The notes beneath the pieces were generated by a model. It made no database searches and was not told the DNA's origin. It saw only the letters and a program-made list of their open reading frames with translations. Below, one piece after another: positions 48,301-58,600 of a stretch of DNA of 64,000 bases (within the stretch, counting starts at the first letter, position 1; each line of letters begins with the position of its first letter). The stretch spans positions 18,719,786-18,783,785 of the forward strand of contig QCXZ01000041.1 of NCBI GenBank assembly GCA_025024175.1, in the 5' to 3' direction. Origin of the DNA: Rhyzopertha dominica (taxonomy: Eukaryota; Arthropoda; Insecta; Coleoptera; Bostrichidae). The position numbers and the translations under genes were made by a program.

Positions 48301-49225
48301 TAGTCGGATTTATTATATATATTATAATAAACTAGTATCTTTAACATTAACAATATGTTTTTTTTTGTAGAGGGTATGATGGTTTCGGAGACGAAGTATA
48401 CTACCCTACACATATAAGGGCTGCACCATATTTAATTGGAATGATATTTGGTTACGCAGTTTTTGCGAGTAGAAAGGGAAACGTGTTGAGTTTAAAGGTA
48501 AAATAGAGTAATTAATAGAAAAATTAAATAACTTTGTCTTTTCAGAAACTTCAGTACGTGATGTGGCCCTTGTGTATATCTTCATTAGTGTTATCATGTT
48601 ATTCAATGTACTATGTTAGCGTGATAGATTATAATGTAGTGATATCATCATTAGTTAACTCCTTAGCCAGGCCGCTTTGGGCTGTAGGTATCGGATACAT
48701 CGTGTTAGCGTGCTCAACGGGACATGGAGGTATTTAAGAAAGCCTATTAAAACTATACGAAAACCATGATCATCATTTTGTAGGGGTATTAAATTCTTTT
48801 TTGTCTTTACCAATATTCACGTTTCTAAACAAAGTCAATTATGGTATTTATCTTTTACAATTACCTATTATGCAGGCAATTATATTGTCAGTACGGTCAG
48901 TCCCTTATACAAGACGTCTAGACTATGTAAGCATGTTACTAGTGATTATATAAATTATTGAATTGGATCTATTTTAGTACCATGCATTTTTTGGAGACTA
49001 CTTTTTTGTATTTGTGCCTGCGATTATATGGACTTTAATGTTTGATTCACCTGCTATGAGGATTTATTTATATTTACAACAAAAATGTGAGTATTAAAGA
49101 AAAAACTATAAAATATACAATGATGAACTTATTATCGATGATTTGCAGGTTTTAAAATGGAAAAAAAGAAACAAAGAAATAGAACAGCAAATATGGATTC
49201 TACAGCTCCAAGAAACGTAAATTGA
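27378..49225 (+). CDS. gene B: NRF-6-like multi-pass acyltransferase, 12 exons
   Basis: Second paralogue. Exons: 27378-27582, 39429-39610, 39670-39976, 41927-42114, 42170-42330, 44867-45032, 47411-47595, 48371-48497, 48546-48729, 48784-48926, 48978-49086, 49149-49225. All phases agree and give 677 codons plus stop. A signal peptide (VLVVILLPFQVTLS) precedes an NRF domain (RWAVQ, MDATGKPASGYYQGN, NYDECIN, GKYC, WGACIPSACS) and a first membrane helix (LVILFLGIVAGVVAISTMYD). The acyltransferase-3 domain follows with CLNGIKGISVMWIVLSHRL, LAVDTFLTISGMLV and HAWYLAVDSQLY. Unlike gene A, the end of the NRF domain and the first helix share one exon. Intron 1 (11.8 kb) contains an errantivirus and transposase relics. 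Introns 3, 5 and 6 hold an exon-2 relic and small repeats. Acceptor and donor sites of every exon look intact, so it is probably functional unless the virus disturbs splicing. Confidence 0.86.
27583..29285. other. gene B intron 1, first part, nothing recognised
   Basis: AT-rich. A 134-codon plus-strand frame at 28882-29286 lacks any motif I recognise and is treated as spurious. Confidence 0.45.
29290..30085 (+). pseudogene. Tc1/mariner-superfamily transposase relic (intron 1 of gene B)
   Basis: Plus-strand frames, interrupted by stops and shifts, carry an arthropod transposase family of IS630/Tc1-mariner type: EIYPGRY near 29340, HYHNFHYYADE style remains, MRMGNHQQRRSSLNVWEGIL, YLIFLRDNLVKLLENAPLAA, then HHDGH (catalytic-loop remnant), IDWIGSGGPV, PPRSSELIPF, NNEVYRSS and the C-terminal VLRAVCRDCESRLWF and HFEH near 30080. 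At least three frame changes are needed. Terminal repeats were not found. Confidence 0.7.
31080..31225 (+). pseudogene. second fragment of the same transposase type
   Basis: A short plus-strand stretch reads RRPARSPDLTGFLLWVYIKN then TVYQ, matching the WPPRSPDLTPLDFFLWGYIKN block of the transposase relic at 29.3-30.1 kb. The rest of the gene is gone. Confidence 0.5.
32172..32428 (-). repeat. 3' LTR of the errantivirus
   Basis: Identical to 39143-39399 except for three single-base differences (near 32292, 32323 and 32395). env coding sequence ends inside it (stop at 32406-32408). Confidence 0.95.
32406..34007 (-). pseudogene. env: errantivirus env (fusion-type envelope glycoprotein), one frameshift
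   Basis: Envelope protein of the insect endogenous retrovirus, related to baculovirus-type F proteins. The upstream part (to the stop at 33509) starts with a hydrophobic leader just inside the end of pol and has a furin-type site RTKR at 33712-33701. This is followed by a hydrophobic/Gly segment and DEDDLKNINENLDHLYKNQ coiled-coil-like sequence. The downstream part (33.5 kb to 32406) has many cysteines, one strong membrane helix (about 32600-32535) and a basic cytoplasmic tail reaching into the LTR. The two parts are in different frames, shifted around 33.54-33.57 kb by one base or an assembly error. An acceptor at 34007/34008 suggests expression from a spliced message. One N lies near 32940. 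Confidence 0.85.
32429..32441 (-). other. polypurine tract of the errantivirus
   Basis: Minus-strand AAAACGGGGGAGG directly abuts the 3' LTR, the expected priming site for plus-strand DNA synthesis. Confidence 0.8.
33945..37658 (-). CDS. pol: errantivirus pol polyprotein (protease, RT, RNase H, integrase)
   Basis: Read in -1 register to gag from about 37658. It is continuous to a stop at 33945. Protease: LIDSGAS with the catalytic Asp codon at 37544-37542. Reverse transcriptase: VWIVPKKTD, RMVVDFRKLNEKT, FTTLDLAQGFHQI and the catalytic YMDD at about 36336-36325. RNase H: TDASDIAIAGVL, ERNYSTIEKELLAI, TDHNPL. Integrase: an HERTH...CDIC zinc motif, then a first catalytic Asp in VHIDTF (34781-34779) and a Glu in SPIERFH (34514-34512). 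The middle catalytic position reads IVCNEGKEF, Asn (34622-34620) where the family has Asp. Two codons contain N. Length is normal for the group. It is intact as a frame but the integrase is predicted to be impaired. Confidence 0.93.
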   Translation of the reverse strand, partial: KFSDASLGDLKLIDLNSIKIKPKLPFIYLPNIDLKILIDSGASNSVINSQPAFGKFSDFIYNKPFVVSGLGSKIYCKNNISIPLFEEIGLKDPIHFHVVDWHEKFDALLGSSDLRKLGAKINYKSNTLEICNISLPFHXEYTSKKLKPIKLNVNNFVKIPVTIDNGDIVFPELKINENLSIPESITTAKKGFCILPIDQQTDVEINFSERIEVMPLLEHDVANPPQNCQNFKLLDHLRISHLNKEEQNKIIKLGMQFKDIFYNESSDLTFSNAVKHEIRTTDEEPVYVKSFRHPHTMKLEIQNQIEKLLDNKIIRPSISSYSAPVWIVPKKTDASGKKKFRMVVDFRKLNEKTVADKYPLPRIDEILDNLGKCSYFTTLDLAQGFHQIEMHPNSVEKTAFSVNSGHYEYVRMPFGLRNAPSTFRRVXDNALREYLHEFCFVYMDDIVIFSKSLQEHLIHLKLIFEKMRKFNLKVQLDKSEFLRKDVAFLGHVITPDGIKPNPSKIEATEKFPIPKSTKEIKSFLGLIGYYRRFISNFAKIVSPLTKCLKKGAKININDQDYISAFEQCKELLINAPILAYPDFNKQFKLTTDASDIAIAGVLSQSNRPIAYYSRTLNSAERNYSTIEKELLAILDSTKHFRPYLFGQHFIIETDHNPLIWLYKIKEPNSRRIRWKLKLDEYDFQIIHTKGKENKVADALSRIEINNNDSDDTESMIANIAEVPSITEDEIEQIVNSQLAELNEVPPLDDNALNSLENLIFNESESLGTAHSVDEDGGKILPITEQPINVFSNRIIIRPGEQYLCKYTKPFNKNNYNITIRINAQDEDFTKLMKEIFKPDQSYCIYFTDSSLRAHFAKLCKKLFNYSIKIFISNNCCKDVTNSENQKEIVTEYHERTHNGINETYNHLKQKYYWTNMKQTITDVINLCDICLQAKYERHPYNLKLSGPLLAKRPFEVVHIDTFSFSKSKFLTIIDLFSRYGQAYLIKDGTALTVLNKLRHYISHHNVPQKIVCNEGKEFQNNTFKEFCILHKIELHFTTVNNPNSNSPIERFHSTIIEKLRVLKLKNPNEQPYNLMISAVVIYNQSIHSSTGFSPFNLLYGPYEKLPEFDISMTVYEQYNEKRKREILPFYDQVYLKNKEKAQHTLDKRNENRSDPPDLINKEIYLKRNRPRKVDPPYEKIXVNDQNQSKLIGVTQKQNQTTAHVSKIKRLRHTSSLQTPDIVDHSDPAVPGPSGQNN
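34007..34020 (-). promoter_or_regulatory. candidate env splice acceptor
   Basis: On the minus strand, tcttctttacag precedes position 34007 within the last codons of pol. In the env frame it opens directly onto the hydrophobic leader. It pairs plausibly with the donor at 38940. Confidence 0.55.
37622..38880 (-). pseudogene. gag: errantivirus gag, one frameshift
   Basis: Structural polyprotein in two overlapping frames. The first, 38880 down to 38353, begins MFDSSSESEAEIIADDIDSL and contains a capsid-like region (EIRLLLDAIPEYYPGKNLSI, KYLVNVSIRNKVKGDARDF). The second, from about 38398 to 37622, continues RGLKPLRSKAKRILDYYGRL and then a Gln/Asn/Pro-rich tail with an acidic end. The switch lies at about 38395-38412. 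Errantivirus gag is normally one frame, so this is most likely a one-base indel or assembly error. No CCHC knuckle is visible, as is common in this group. Confidence 0.85.
37652..37658 (-). other. -1 ribosomal frameshift site between gag and pol
   Basis: On the minus strand the heptamer A AAT TTT lies in the gag frame (codons GAA AAT TTT), about 11 codons before the gag stop at 37622. Slipping back one base enters the open pol frame without a stop. It fits the X XXY YYZ rule for -1 slippery sites. The downstream RNA structure was not assessed. Confidence 0.6.
38939..38957 (-). promoter_or_regulatory. candidate env splice donor with upstream ATG
   Basis: On the minus strand a strong donor GTAAGT begins at 38940, upstream of the gag ATG. 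An ATG at 38957-38955 lies in frame five codons before it. Splicing to the acceptor at 34007 would keep that ATG in frame with the env leader. This is inferred from consensus and phase only. Confidence 0.5.
39126..39143 (-). other. errantivirus primer-binding site
   Basis: The minus strand reads TGGCGCTGCGAACAGGAT at the inner edge of the 5' LTR, sharing its last base. The TGG start and the CAGGAT end are complementary to a tRNA 3' CCA end running into a T-stem. tRNA-Ser is my best guess because related elements use it. Confidence 0.7.
39143..39399 (-). repeat. 5' LTR of the errantivirus
   Basis: 257 bp with AGTTA/TAACT inverted ends. It lies 29 bp upstream of exon 2 of gene B. A CTAAC at its very end (39394-39398) sits at branch-point distance from that exon's acceptor. 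Confidence 0.95.
39977..41926. other. gene B intron 3
   Basis: Contains the exon-2 relic described separately. A 99-codon plus frame at 41510-41809 (starts with a non-ATG codon, no motif) is not supported. The rest is unrecognised AT-rich DNA. Confidence 0.45.
41161..41247 (+). pseudogene. orphan duplicate of NRF exon 2 in intron 3 of gene B
   Basis: The frame GNNGTAITGKYCVALITPVKKAF closely copies the gene B exon 2 end (NNNGTAITGKYCIALINPVKKSF), with about 65 bp of high nucleotide identity. It ends in a stop (41245-41247). No acceptor AG with a pyrimidine tract lies just upstream, and no donor follows. The copy lacks the first half of the exon. It is a broken remnant of an exon or gene duplication within the array. 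Confidence 0.75.
42745..42785. repeat. isolated end fragment related to the 4.8 kb element
   Basis: ccccgtacgccattacttat followed by aaagga resembles the right terminus of the 2056-6876 element (cccgtacgacattacttatg, aagg). No partner end was found in intron 5 of gene B, where the rest of the sequence (42331-44866) is unrecognised. Confidence 0.4.
44410..44532. repeat. short palindromic MITE
   Basis: The left half TTAAAATACATGTCTATG continuing CCGTGCTGTCTGCAC is inverted on the right as gtgcaaacagcacagcatag continuing acatgcatttttaa. The loop is about 50 bp, with one N near 44457. A related single arm (ctatgccgtgttgtctgcg) lies at 23514, beside the mariner relic. Confidence 0.55.
45798..46826. 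mobile_element. non-autonomous DNA transposon, about 1 kb (intron 6 of gene B)
   Basis: The left end includes ggaccgccaaaatgcg then gtgacgtcaggtgtcttgta. The right end carries the inverse (tacatgacacttgacgtcac ... gcgttttggcggtgtc). Paired similarity spans about 60-70 bp. I could not define a target duplication, so the boundaries are approximate. Confidence 0.5.
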
Positions 49226-49305
49226 CTGATGTAGTTGTTGTAATATGATGTATTCGAGACAAAAAGATTATAGTGGCGCCTTTTGTATTGTGTTAAAAAT
49301 CAGAA

Positions 49306-49311
49306 AATAAA
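49306..49311 (+). terminator. polyadenylation signal of gene B
   Basis: AATAAA about 80 bp beyond the gene B stop codon. Confidence 0.6.
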
Positions 49312-49581
49312 GAAATGGCAGCAGTTTTGTTGATTTTATAGATACTTACCAAACAATTTAGGACGTAAATTGTTTTATGTGTATGAAATTCATACATCGT
49401 AAAGCGTATGGAATAACATAAGCGCAAAATTACGTATTAGGTAGCAGCTTTCTTTCTGCAGTAGGAACGAATAACATGTTCCATTTTTTAATTTGCATCA
49501 CACTGCAGTGGATTATTTTGACGTCAAAATCTGATAATGAAGATGGCCAATCAACTTATCTTTCGTGACTTTAAGCTACGT

Positions 49582-49588
49582 TATATAA
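49582..49588 (+). promoter_or_regulatory. candidate TATA box of gene C
   Basis: TATATAA 37 bp before the chosen ATG, with GACATTAGT about 20 bp downstream as a possible initiator. Gene C's promoter would lie only about 270-360 bp after the end of gene B. Confidence 0.4.
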
Positions 49589-49618
49589 TCGCTTGTCCGA
49601 CATTAGTTGTTTCATTAT

Positions 49619-52600
49619 ATGCAAGCTGCCATGATTCGCTTTGCATACTTAACGTTGAATATAATTTTTCATAGTACTGTGGGGTTGGATTTAAATACGT
49701 TTAACAAATACCATATACTTAAGAAAACCGATGTTTCGATCAGAAATACTACAGATAGATGTCAAGTTGATGCTGATTTATTCTGGAACGGGATCAATGA
49801 TGGTGAACGGTGGGCTTTACAAAGTAAGTCTTTTAGTTAGAACAGTTCAAAGCAATCTTTGGTTAAGTTGATATTATCTAAAATCATCTCTGTAATCATA
49901 GTGATAGGTACCATAAAATTAACAAGTTAATTAACCTTACTTTACGGCGTTGTCGACCTAAATGGTTCATTGGGTAATTTTAATTAATATCAACAAAATC
50001 AAGAAGACAATGAATGAAAAATATTTTGGGCACTTGCAAGCTAAATAAAATGTATTTGTCATTTGGCAAGAAGAAGTATTCTAAAATAAATCATCTGCAC
50101 AGGTCAGTTCGCTCTCACCCTGCAACTAGTTTCGCCCTGTTAGGGCTCATCAGGCAGGGGTAGAGAGCAAACTGATGATAGACCGCCTATAACCGCGGCG
50201 GGCGGACTGGTTCAAGTGAGAATACGAGGGTAGATGCCCTATTAATATTTGGTTTTTCTACACATTTTAATCAATGTAGCTTTTGGAGTACACGGTATTA
50301 AATAATGTGTATTGCTTCGGTTTTGTATATTTGGACAATATACATATATCACAATTCAGCAATATTATTTATTGGATATTTACTTACCAACCAAGTGAAT
50401 ACAGTTCGAACACCTACAAACTAAAAAAAAATAAACAATTGAGTGATCAGCTGTTCGAGAATTCTTACTAATGCAAAATTTGTGTATTAGTAAATAAATC
50501 ACGAAAAATTCACTAGATACAAATGTTCCGTGGTGAACCGTCGTTATAATTAGTATAACATTTTATTTTTTAATAAATATCATTTTTCGTATGTTTAGTG
50601 CTGGACGCAAGTGGATCCATACCATCTGGTTTATACAGCGGCAGTGTGATGGATTTGGGATTCTTTGACCAGTGTTTAGGCATAAGTCACAGAACAGGAA
50701 ATAATGTCATTACTGGGAAATACTGTCGTAATGCCCTACTTATTCCGCTGTCGTCTCTGAATTTTACTGCAAGTATGCGAGATAAGGTTAGATTTTTTTA
50801 TCTTAACTGATACTTGCATCTAATGCTATAATCTAATTAAATTTTAATGAATGATTGCAAATACCTTGATATCATGGGATTATTGAATAAATATGTTTGT
50901 AAAAAATTCAGCGTATTAGCTGAACACTCGAATTTCTACCAAATATGGGTGCATAAAATTCTTAAATCAAACAAACTTACCTTGCAAGTTTGATTTTGAT
51001 GTCATGAAGCCATTGAAAGCTAAAGACATAGAACGGAAGAGATGGAACGTGTTTATTTTGCGAAGCCTTTATATAGCCAAGATCAGACTTCAATTTTAAG
51101 ATAATTTCGTTTGACATTTTTGAGTTTTGCAACAAATCAATAAAAAGCAACCTCAGTACAACAAACATGTAGACTTATAGTAGAAAAACCTATAATCGCA
51201 AAACAGCTTCTTGCAAAAATGAATTTCATTTACGTGTAACAGCTGCTTAATTATATTGACAATCCATTATCATCCAATAATGCTTAAAGATCTTTGGGTT
51301 ATTTTTATTTTAAGCTAAATAACTACTAATATAGTTAATTCTAAAACTCTCGTCCAAGTCATCACATAGTCTCATCTTGACAACCCTCTTAAGTATTTTG
51401 TAGCCCTCCTTTACTGGGGACGATTGAATATTCGTTCCCGCCGGGGATATATGGAGTTATGTTTTCTCTTCTGGTCTAGAAGATGGCGAATGTATTTGAT
51501 TTTCTAAGGGGTATTACACAAGCATTCTAGTTATTTTACTTATAGTAGTTCTAGTTTTCCATATACCTAGCAGTTAACAATCTATAGTGCAGTTCCATAT
51601 CGGAAAATCAATTTCGACCAAAACTTGGNTTTCCAGTCATTNACTAANATGTGGCATGTACAGTGGCCCAGCTATATCTAATAAATTTTTGGAAAGGCAC
51701 ACTCAGTTTATTGTTTCGTATCGCCCCGATTACGAGCTGTCAACATGGTCCTGCCAGCTGTCCTAATAGAATGGTTCTTTGGAAAACCATTCTGTTAGTT
51801 TTTTTTGGGTTTCCCAGCATCTATGAACAAACCATAATCAATCTCATCGAACCCCATTGTGGCCTTAGTGGTAGAGCACTGGAGTAGTTGATTATCAGTT
51901 TTCTCACTTGCTAATATAGCAGCGGTCACCGTGATCTAAACGTTGTTCTCCGCCCAGAGCTATTGATATGCAGTCATTTTTCGATGCAAAAGTTATCTTT
52001 TATTTGACTAATCTTGACATTCTTATATTGAGGAAACTGCTGGGTTTGGTTTGGACTCTGTCCAATCGATGTTGGATTTTAAAGCCGTACTGCTGCAAAG
52101 CTTCCAACCTAGCCTTTCTGCTTTCCTGAGATTGAAGAACCACTTCAGTGCGCGACTTCAGTTCTAATTATAAAACGTTCTTCGTACAGTACCTGCGAAA
52201 ATGCCCAATAGTAAGCAATACTTTTCATGTGACGCAGTAATTCTATTTTGATTTGGAAACAATTTTGCTCTAATGCTAAATGGCCATTTCTCCATCTTGT
52301 GCCTGGTCCAATGCTACTCCAACACCTTGTATATAAATATAAAGCCTGCATACCAGGAAATTTTTGAAAGTTCTGAACTCTAGTTCAATTATTTTCGTTG
52401 TGTATGAAATGTGAATTCTCCTTAGGCAGTTTATAAAAAAGTTTGCTATATATAGACCGGCCTGTAACGAATCTTTGGTACTAAGAGGGGTCAACTTCAA
52501 CTTGCTTACAGGTAATACACGACTAAGAAACTTAAATTACTTCTAGCATATACAAGACTGCTTTAGGCTTAATTGAAGTCGATCATTTTGCAGAGGTGTC

Positions 52601-55600
52601 ATACTTCTAATAATCATGAATTTCTTTAAGTATACCAAGCAAGATTAACAAGTTAAGTGATGCAGAACCCGTTCATATGATTTTTGAAAGTAACTGGTGT
52701 GTTTTAAAGCCCAAATGGCACTACATTAGAGTGATAAAAACCAACTCCAGTTGAAAATGCTGGTTCTCTTTATTTTCTGGGTGTACTCAGTGTATGGTAA
52801 TGGATATAATCGTCCTCGTCGTGTCGCGCAATGGCCTATAACCTAAATAGAATCCATAGCAGAATGACTTGTGATAACCATGAGTTCGAAGATTCTTCAA
52901 TAACTATAAAATGATGTACTTTATTAGCTAGATTGTGCATTGATTGTGTTGATGCATGTTTGCCACACGCATTCGAATATAGTTTGTAATGTCTACCAGC
53001 TTTCTAGCTGCTGAACTTGTCTCACTTAGTCTGAGTCGTTCGATTTAACGATTTCAGATTCGCGCAGGTTATATTACAACCAGCCATCACAGTTTTCTAT
53101 GCATTTTCAGTGTTGAGAGTATTTTCAAAAAGAAAGTACGATTACCTTATTAGTTGAAGCCGCCGTTGCATACAGTAAAAGTTCCTCGTTCCCGAGTTTA
53201 ATACATGCTTCTGAATGTACATTGCAAAACCATATTCTCTCATTATGTCAAGTCATACCATTATTACATCCGCCATAATCGGTATATGTATTACTCAAAA
53301 TACCCTATTTGAAGTCGGACATTCATTTCTCCATTAAACATTTGTGGCACACTTATCTAACAGTTTGTGTTACTTGTCTCCGGTTCCGACAAATATAGAA
53401 AATATTTCCATATTTGTAACATTTGGGTATTTTCCTAAGGTAAATGCATACTAATTCCACCATATTGTAAGGTCTTTTATTACATGACTATTTTACTGCG
53501 GGATCACCGCTCACCGTACTCAACCTTTGAGCAAGTGTGTTAACTTTTGCTGCTTCTACTCTAATGCATTAACAACGTTAACACATATGTTATTGCTGAC
53601 TCTCTTATAGCAGTTGCTTTAGATCACCATCACATAATCTAAAAATGAGCGGTATTTTAAATGAACCCTTGGGTAGGCTGAATTACAGTGACCGTATAAG
53701 CACAGTGTGCCCCCCGCCCAAGTACGGCGGACGCCATGTTTTCTCCATCTTGGGTGGCAGGCAAGGGTATGTTTGCCTTTGGGGAGGGCTGTGGTTATGG
53801 CGACCAAAAGAAGATAGGGCCTTGCGGTTTCCGGTATTTCGGGAGTCCTGTAATTCCGGATCTATTAACGCGAAAAAAAATTATTAGTAGAATAACAAGT
53901 TCTGAATCCAAAATTCCTTTATTCAAATATTCATAAATCATAATAAAAATCTTCGTGCTATAAGTTGCGAGGTCGGATTTCTTGGACATTTTGGGTAGCT
54001 TATCCGCGTTGTAATATACATGTAAACATCAAAAGTTCGAGTTGATGTTTGCAAGTCATCTATAACGGTAAAAATCCGGGTGGATTCTGGCTCTTTTAAA
54101 TTATTTTTTTTTGTTATTTGAGTTATCGAGATGAACCTTGGTATGTAGGTGTAGTTTTTTATGATATCGTGAAAAATCTTTCAATTTTCCTCTGATGCTT
54201 TGGAAAATATACAGGAAAACTAACATTTGGAATTCGATTTACACGCTGTTTTGAGTATAGATAATTCTTGATGAAGTAATTTTAATCTATGAAGGAAATT
54301 CTTCGAAACGGTCGGAATAATGATAATTTTTCAAGTGTTACGGGTTTTTCAGGTTAATTCTCCGAAACATTAGAGGAAAATTGGAAAATTTCCTACTAAA
54401 AGATATATCACCACAAACTGCTAAAATTTGATCCCGATAGTTCATATAACAAAGAAAATAATGAAAAAACTAAAACACCGTAAGTATCTTTTTCGTTCAC
54501 AGCAGTCCAAAGATTGGCATACCTGTACACTTGTTTACAACTAAATTTGGAACGAAGCGGGTCCAATAGAAAATTTGACCACCGGATGGCCATACTGTGC
54601 TTATAGAGTCACTGTAGGCTAAATTAACTAGTCTTTCAACATCAGTGGCTAATTCTTGAAATATATCACGCAATTTTGCACCCCATTTCTTAGATACGTG
54701 CATGCCTTATGTTCAATATAACTCACCATCACCGAAAGTTCTGCTGATTCTTTTCTGAAATGCACGAACATCATGACCGTACAAAGCTAGCATGAGATCT
54801 ATGCCCTTTCCTTAGTTTTTATAACTGCCTGTCCCTCATGTCGCTTCACTTTTTCTACTTGCCGCCTACCTTCCTGCATTTCTTTTATCTCCCGTCGGCT
54901 TTTTTCCTCGCTGTTAAATTTCTTGTTAATTTGTTTAAGCATAAGTATAATTAATTAGTGTCTTTAGTCTTATATTTAATTTTTACAATTGCTAACTTCA
55001 TAATATAACACCAAAATAAAATAGTTAAATGGGTTTAAAGTCTCAGCAACACTCACAAAAACAAAGCATAAACGTACGCAGTTCGTTACACTTAAGACAA
55101 CCAATGTGCAGGTGATAACACGTCATCATCCAATCGTGCAACCTCCAACTATAACTAATTATGAAGATAATGACGAGGACGTGTACGAGCCATCAGTCAT
55201 ATTATTAGCCCTCTGCATCCCAGATAGTTGTGAGCCTTCTGACATATTTGGGATACTAGGTGTAGACGACAGCTGCACTAGAAGTAACGATGGCAGCAAC
55301 TTGGAACCTGCCGACATATGCTGTCTGTAAGTTTGAACTACTTTTTATATTTCTTGTTACTTGTCTTTGCCTAAAGCTTACTTTTCTGTTTGTTACAGCG
55401 TTTTTCTGGGCATCATTGTTTTACTATTGGCTTTTAGCACAATATACGATATGTTAATTAGACACTCTAAAAAAAGTAAGTACCTATTAATTTTACAACA
55501 ACTACTTACAAAAAAAACTCATATCAGCATCTAGACATCCAATACTTCTGGCATTCTCGGTTTATACAAATGGAGAGAAGTTATTTAAAACTTCGAATCT

Positions 55601-58600
55601 GCCAGGACAAATAACATGCTTCAATGGAATTAAAGCTATAAGTGCTTTATGGATTGTAGCTGGACATAGCTTCGGCATGATTCCCAGAGCTGTTAACATC
55701 AATACCTTGGATGTACCTTTGGTAAGGTTTAATGTTTCACTCCGTAATAAGAAAAAAGGATGGGTTTAGGTACCTCCCAATTCGTCGTTTTGTTATCAGA
55801 CATTAATTTTATTCTGAGAGGTACAACTGAGTTAATTGGTAATGGTAGTCTTACATAGAACAGATATTGTCGGTGGCTTAGTTGCCGTTTTCCTTAGAAA
55901 TATAAATTAAGCGACTCCATGAAATCTTTACCTGGATTTAACTAAAATACATTATTCTCACCAAATTCTCAGTTATTTTCGCTGAGAATTTGACGAGAAG
56001 AATGTCTGAACATTTTAACTTAATGTTTTCAAAGGTTAGTATGAGAGGGAACACCCACTGCATAAATATGTGTATGCTGGTCATCGACATTAACTCGGAC
56101 AAAAACCGTTGTTATTGAATGGAACTAGCAGATGGGGAAGCAAAAAAAATCTGAAGTGACATGCATAAGTTTCCATCATCAATGTATATAAGTAATCAAA
56201 TTGAGGGCATTCAAGTCTTTTTCGATTTATATATTAGATCTAAGTTGAATGGTTCTTTTCAAAAAATGTGCTGTAATCATATTTATATTAACAAACAGTG
56301 TATGTGGTGTAAGCAAGCAATTAGAAAGTGCCATACACGTCAATTAGGCATTCCAAACCACGTGACCCCGGCCGAGGGCATATTAGAGATGGGCGTTCTA
56401 GTTCATTTTGGTGAATAGTTCAATTTTATCGTTTAAAATGAACTATAGTTCGAATTCGCTGGACGCTTCTCATATCGTACTTCGTAGTCTTGCAGTTGGT
56501 ATAACATATAAATATTACATTACATATTATGTACTTGCGGACTTGTGTCATATAACATACAACCGCTGATTGCCGTTTAGTTCTATGATAGCTACACATG
56601 CCGTATGTTTTTGAGATATGAAATGTAATAAGTACTTTAACTGTTAATGAAACTGGCGTTATAAAATATATTCAGATTTGTAAATAAAATGATAATTAAT
56701 AACTTCATTAATACATAATAATACAACTGCAATTAAAATAGTTGTTGTTAAAATAAATAGATAACCGCTGTGCAAGCGAGCGAGACCATTTATGTTTGTC
56801 AGTCATCAATGGCACACCAATAATTATGCATTCGTAAATATTAAATTGTAAATTGCAATGAGAATTACCTATTTTATAAAAAAATAACAGTAACCTATTA
56901 TGACCCCAAATGTTTATCAAATTTAATATTGTTTTTGTATAATATGTAATTGTACTACTTTAACTTCTCCTGGTACCTATTACTGAAATGCTTAAGGCCA
57001 TTTCAAAAGTACCAGCAATATTTACGTATTCATATATTAATTACATATCTGGTATATTACTGCTTTATTCCAACATTTTAGTTTGCAACAAAATGTTAAA
57101 TAAAAATGCCAAACAGTGAAACGGGGACTGCGAGACTGCGACGCCATTGTACGCTAGACATTGCGAAGACACAGGTAATTCAGCCGGCCGCCGGCCGCAC
57201 ATCGTGGTTCGCGTGTCCGTTCACGAAAAGATACATATTCGGTCGTTCCAAACTGCGTATCTGTTTCAATCCAGTATCATACAAGTCTCTTGCAGGGTTC
57301 AAAATGAACTGGTTTATTTTATTCTGACGAACTAAATCGTTCAATGTAGCGCAACTGAATAGTACACTTCGTTCGTTCGTTTACGAACTGTACTGCACAC
57401 CTCTACTCTCTTAATTGCAGCGATCCATTCGTCATCTCTGTGACTGATTCCCAAGCCAAGCACAAGGCGCGTAACAGGCATTTTCGTTTAAAAAACACTA
57501 ATAATATCTTAAAAAAGGGCAAAAAAGAACTCACAACTTAATAAAAACATAAAGCATGGCACTTTTTAATCATAAAGCTGTTTGTTATAATGACATAAAA
57601 CATATGGTTGCCCTCAACAGCGATATTGGATTTCGTTTTGACAGGTCGTTGGAATGCCTAAAAAAATCTCTTCATAAAAAGTGAGGTTTAAATTCTAGCT
57701 CATAAGCAATATATCACTCAACTTATTAAATTAAAGATAGCTGCGTAGCCAATAGAAAATAGGGTTAAAATCAATTCAGTTGACCTCCAGTGGAATTTAA
57801 CCGTTTAGTCAATCTTACAAATACTACAGAGTATAAATGATTTATGCATCCAACGCGCTTATGGAAATTATCGATAAAATCAGTTTACCACCTGTCAGGA
57901 AAGTGAACAAACTATTGCTTTGACGTATACTTGTCATCTGTCGATTATTGCATTATTTGGCATATTTTAGTACGAGTAAACTCATGGGAGTGTGCATTTT
58001 CAACATATTCTGTAGTGTTTTGTGGGATAATCAACTTTAAGGTTGCAGAAAGCTTACATTTCGGAGCTGCGGGGTGACACGCTTTCGTATAACTTTTAGG
58101 TTATGTATCGTAGTTGTGATGTGAGCTTGTGGCTTGGTGGACTGAAAGATGTTTTTAGCCTTCCGCAATGGTAAAATTCACAAAATAAGTGGTAGTAACG
58201 TTAGCTGCACTATACACAAAGCTTCCACAGTGCAGGGGTGTAGACTGTAGAGGTTACCATAAGCCTACTATACTAATAATTATTGTTATTTATTACCATT
58301 GAAAGAAAAATAGAACCGTAAATTGTTGGAAAATCTTTATAAAGCCATCAGTTTCGTGACTAACCGATCTGCAACTTTCAGTACTATTGTGCTTATTGAT
58401 GTTGAGTAATCGCCAGGCTTATTGTAGCTTGACAGCAGTTACAAAAGGCTGCAGTTGCAGTTTTACAACGACAGAATAAAATTTATTGGTAAAGGCTTAA
58501 AATATAATCTAAATTTATCAGTGCGCAAAAATTTGAAATATTAGTTACAAATACTAAATTAGCCTTTGACAGAGTAAGAAATGAAGATTAAAAAAAATAC

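Noticed and set aside
56161..56418. 85-codon frame overlapping the left end of the 56.4 kb element.
   Set aside because: Crosses a transposon boundary and has no motif.
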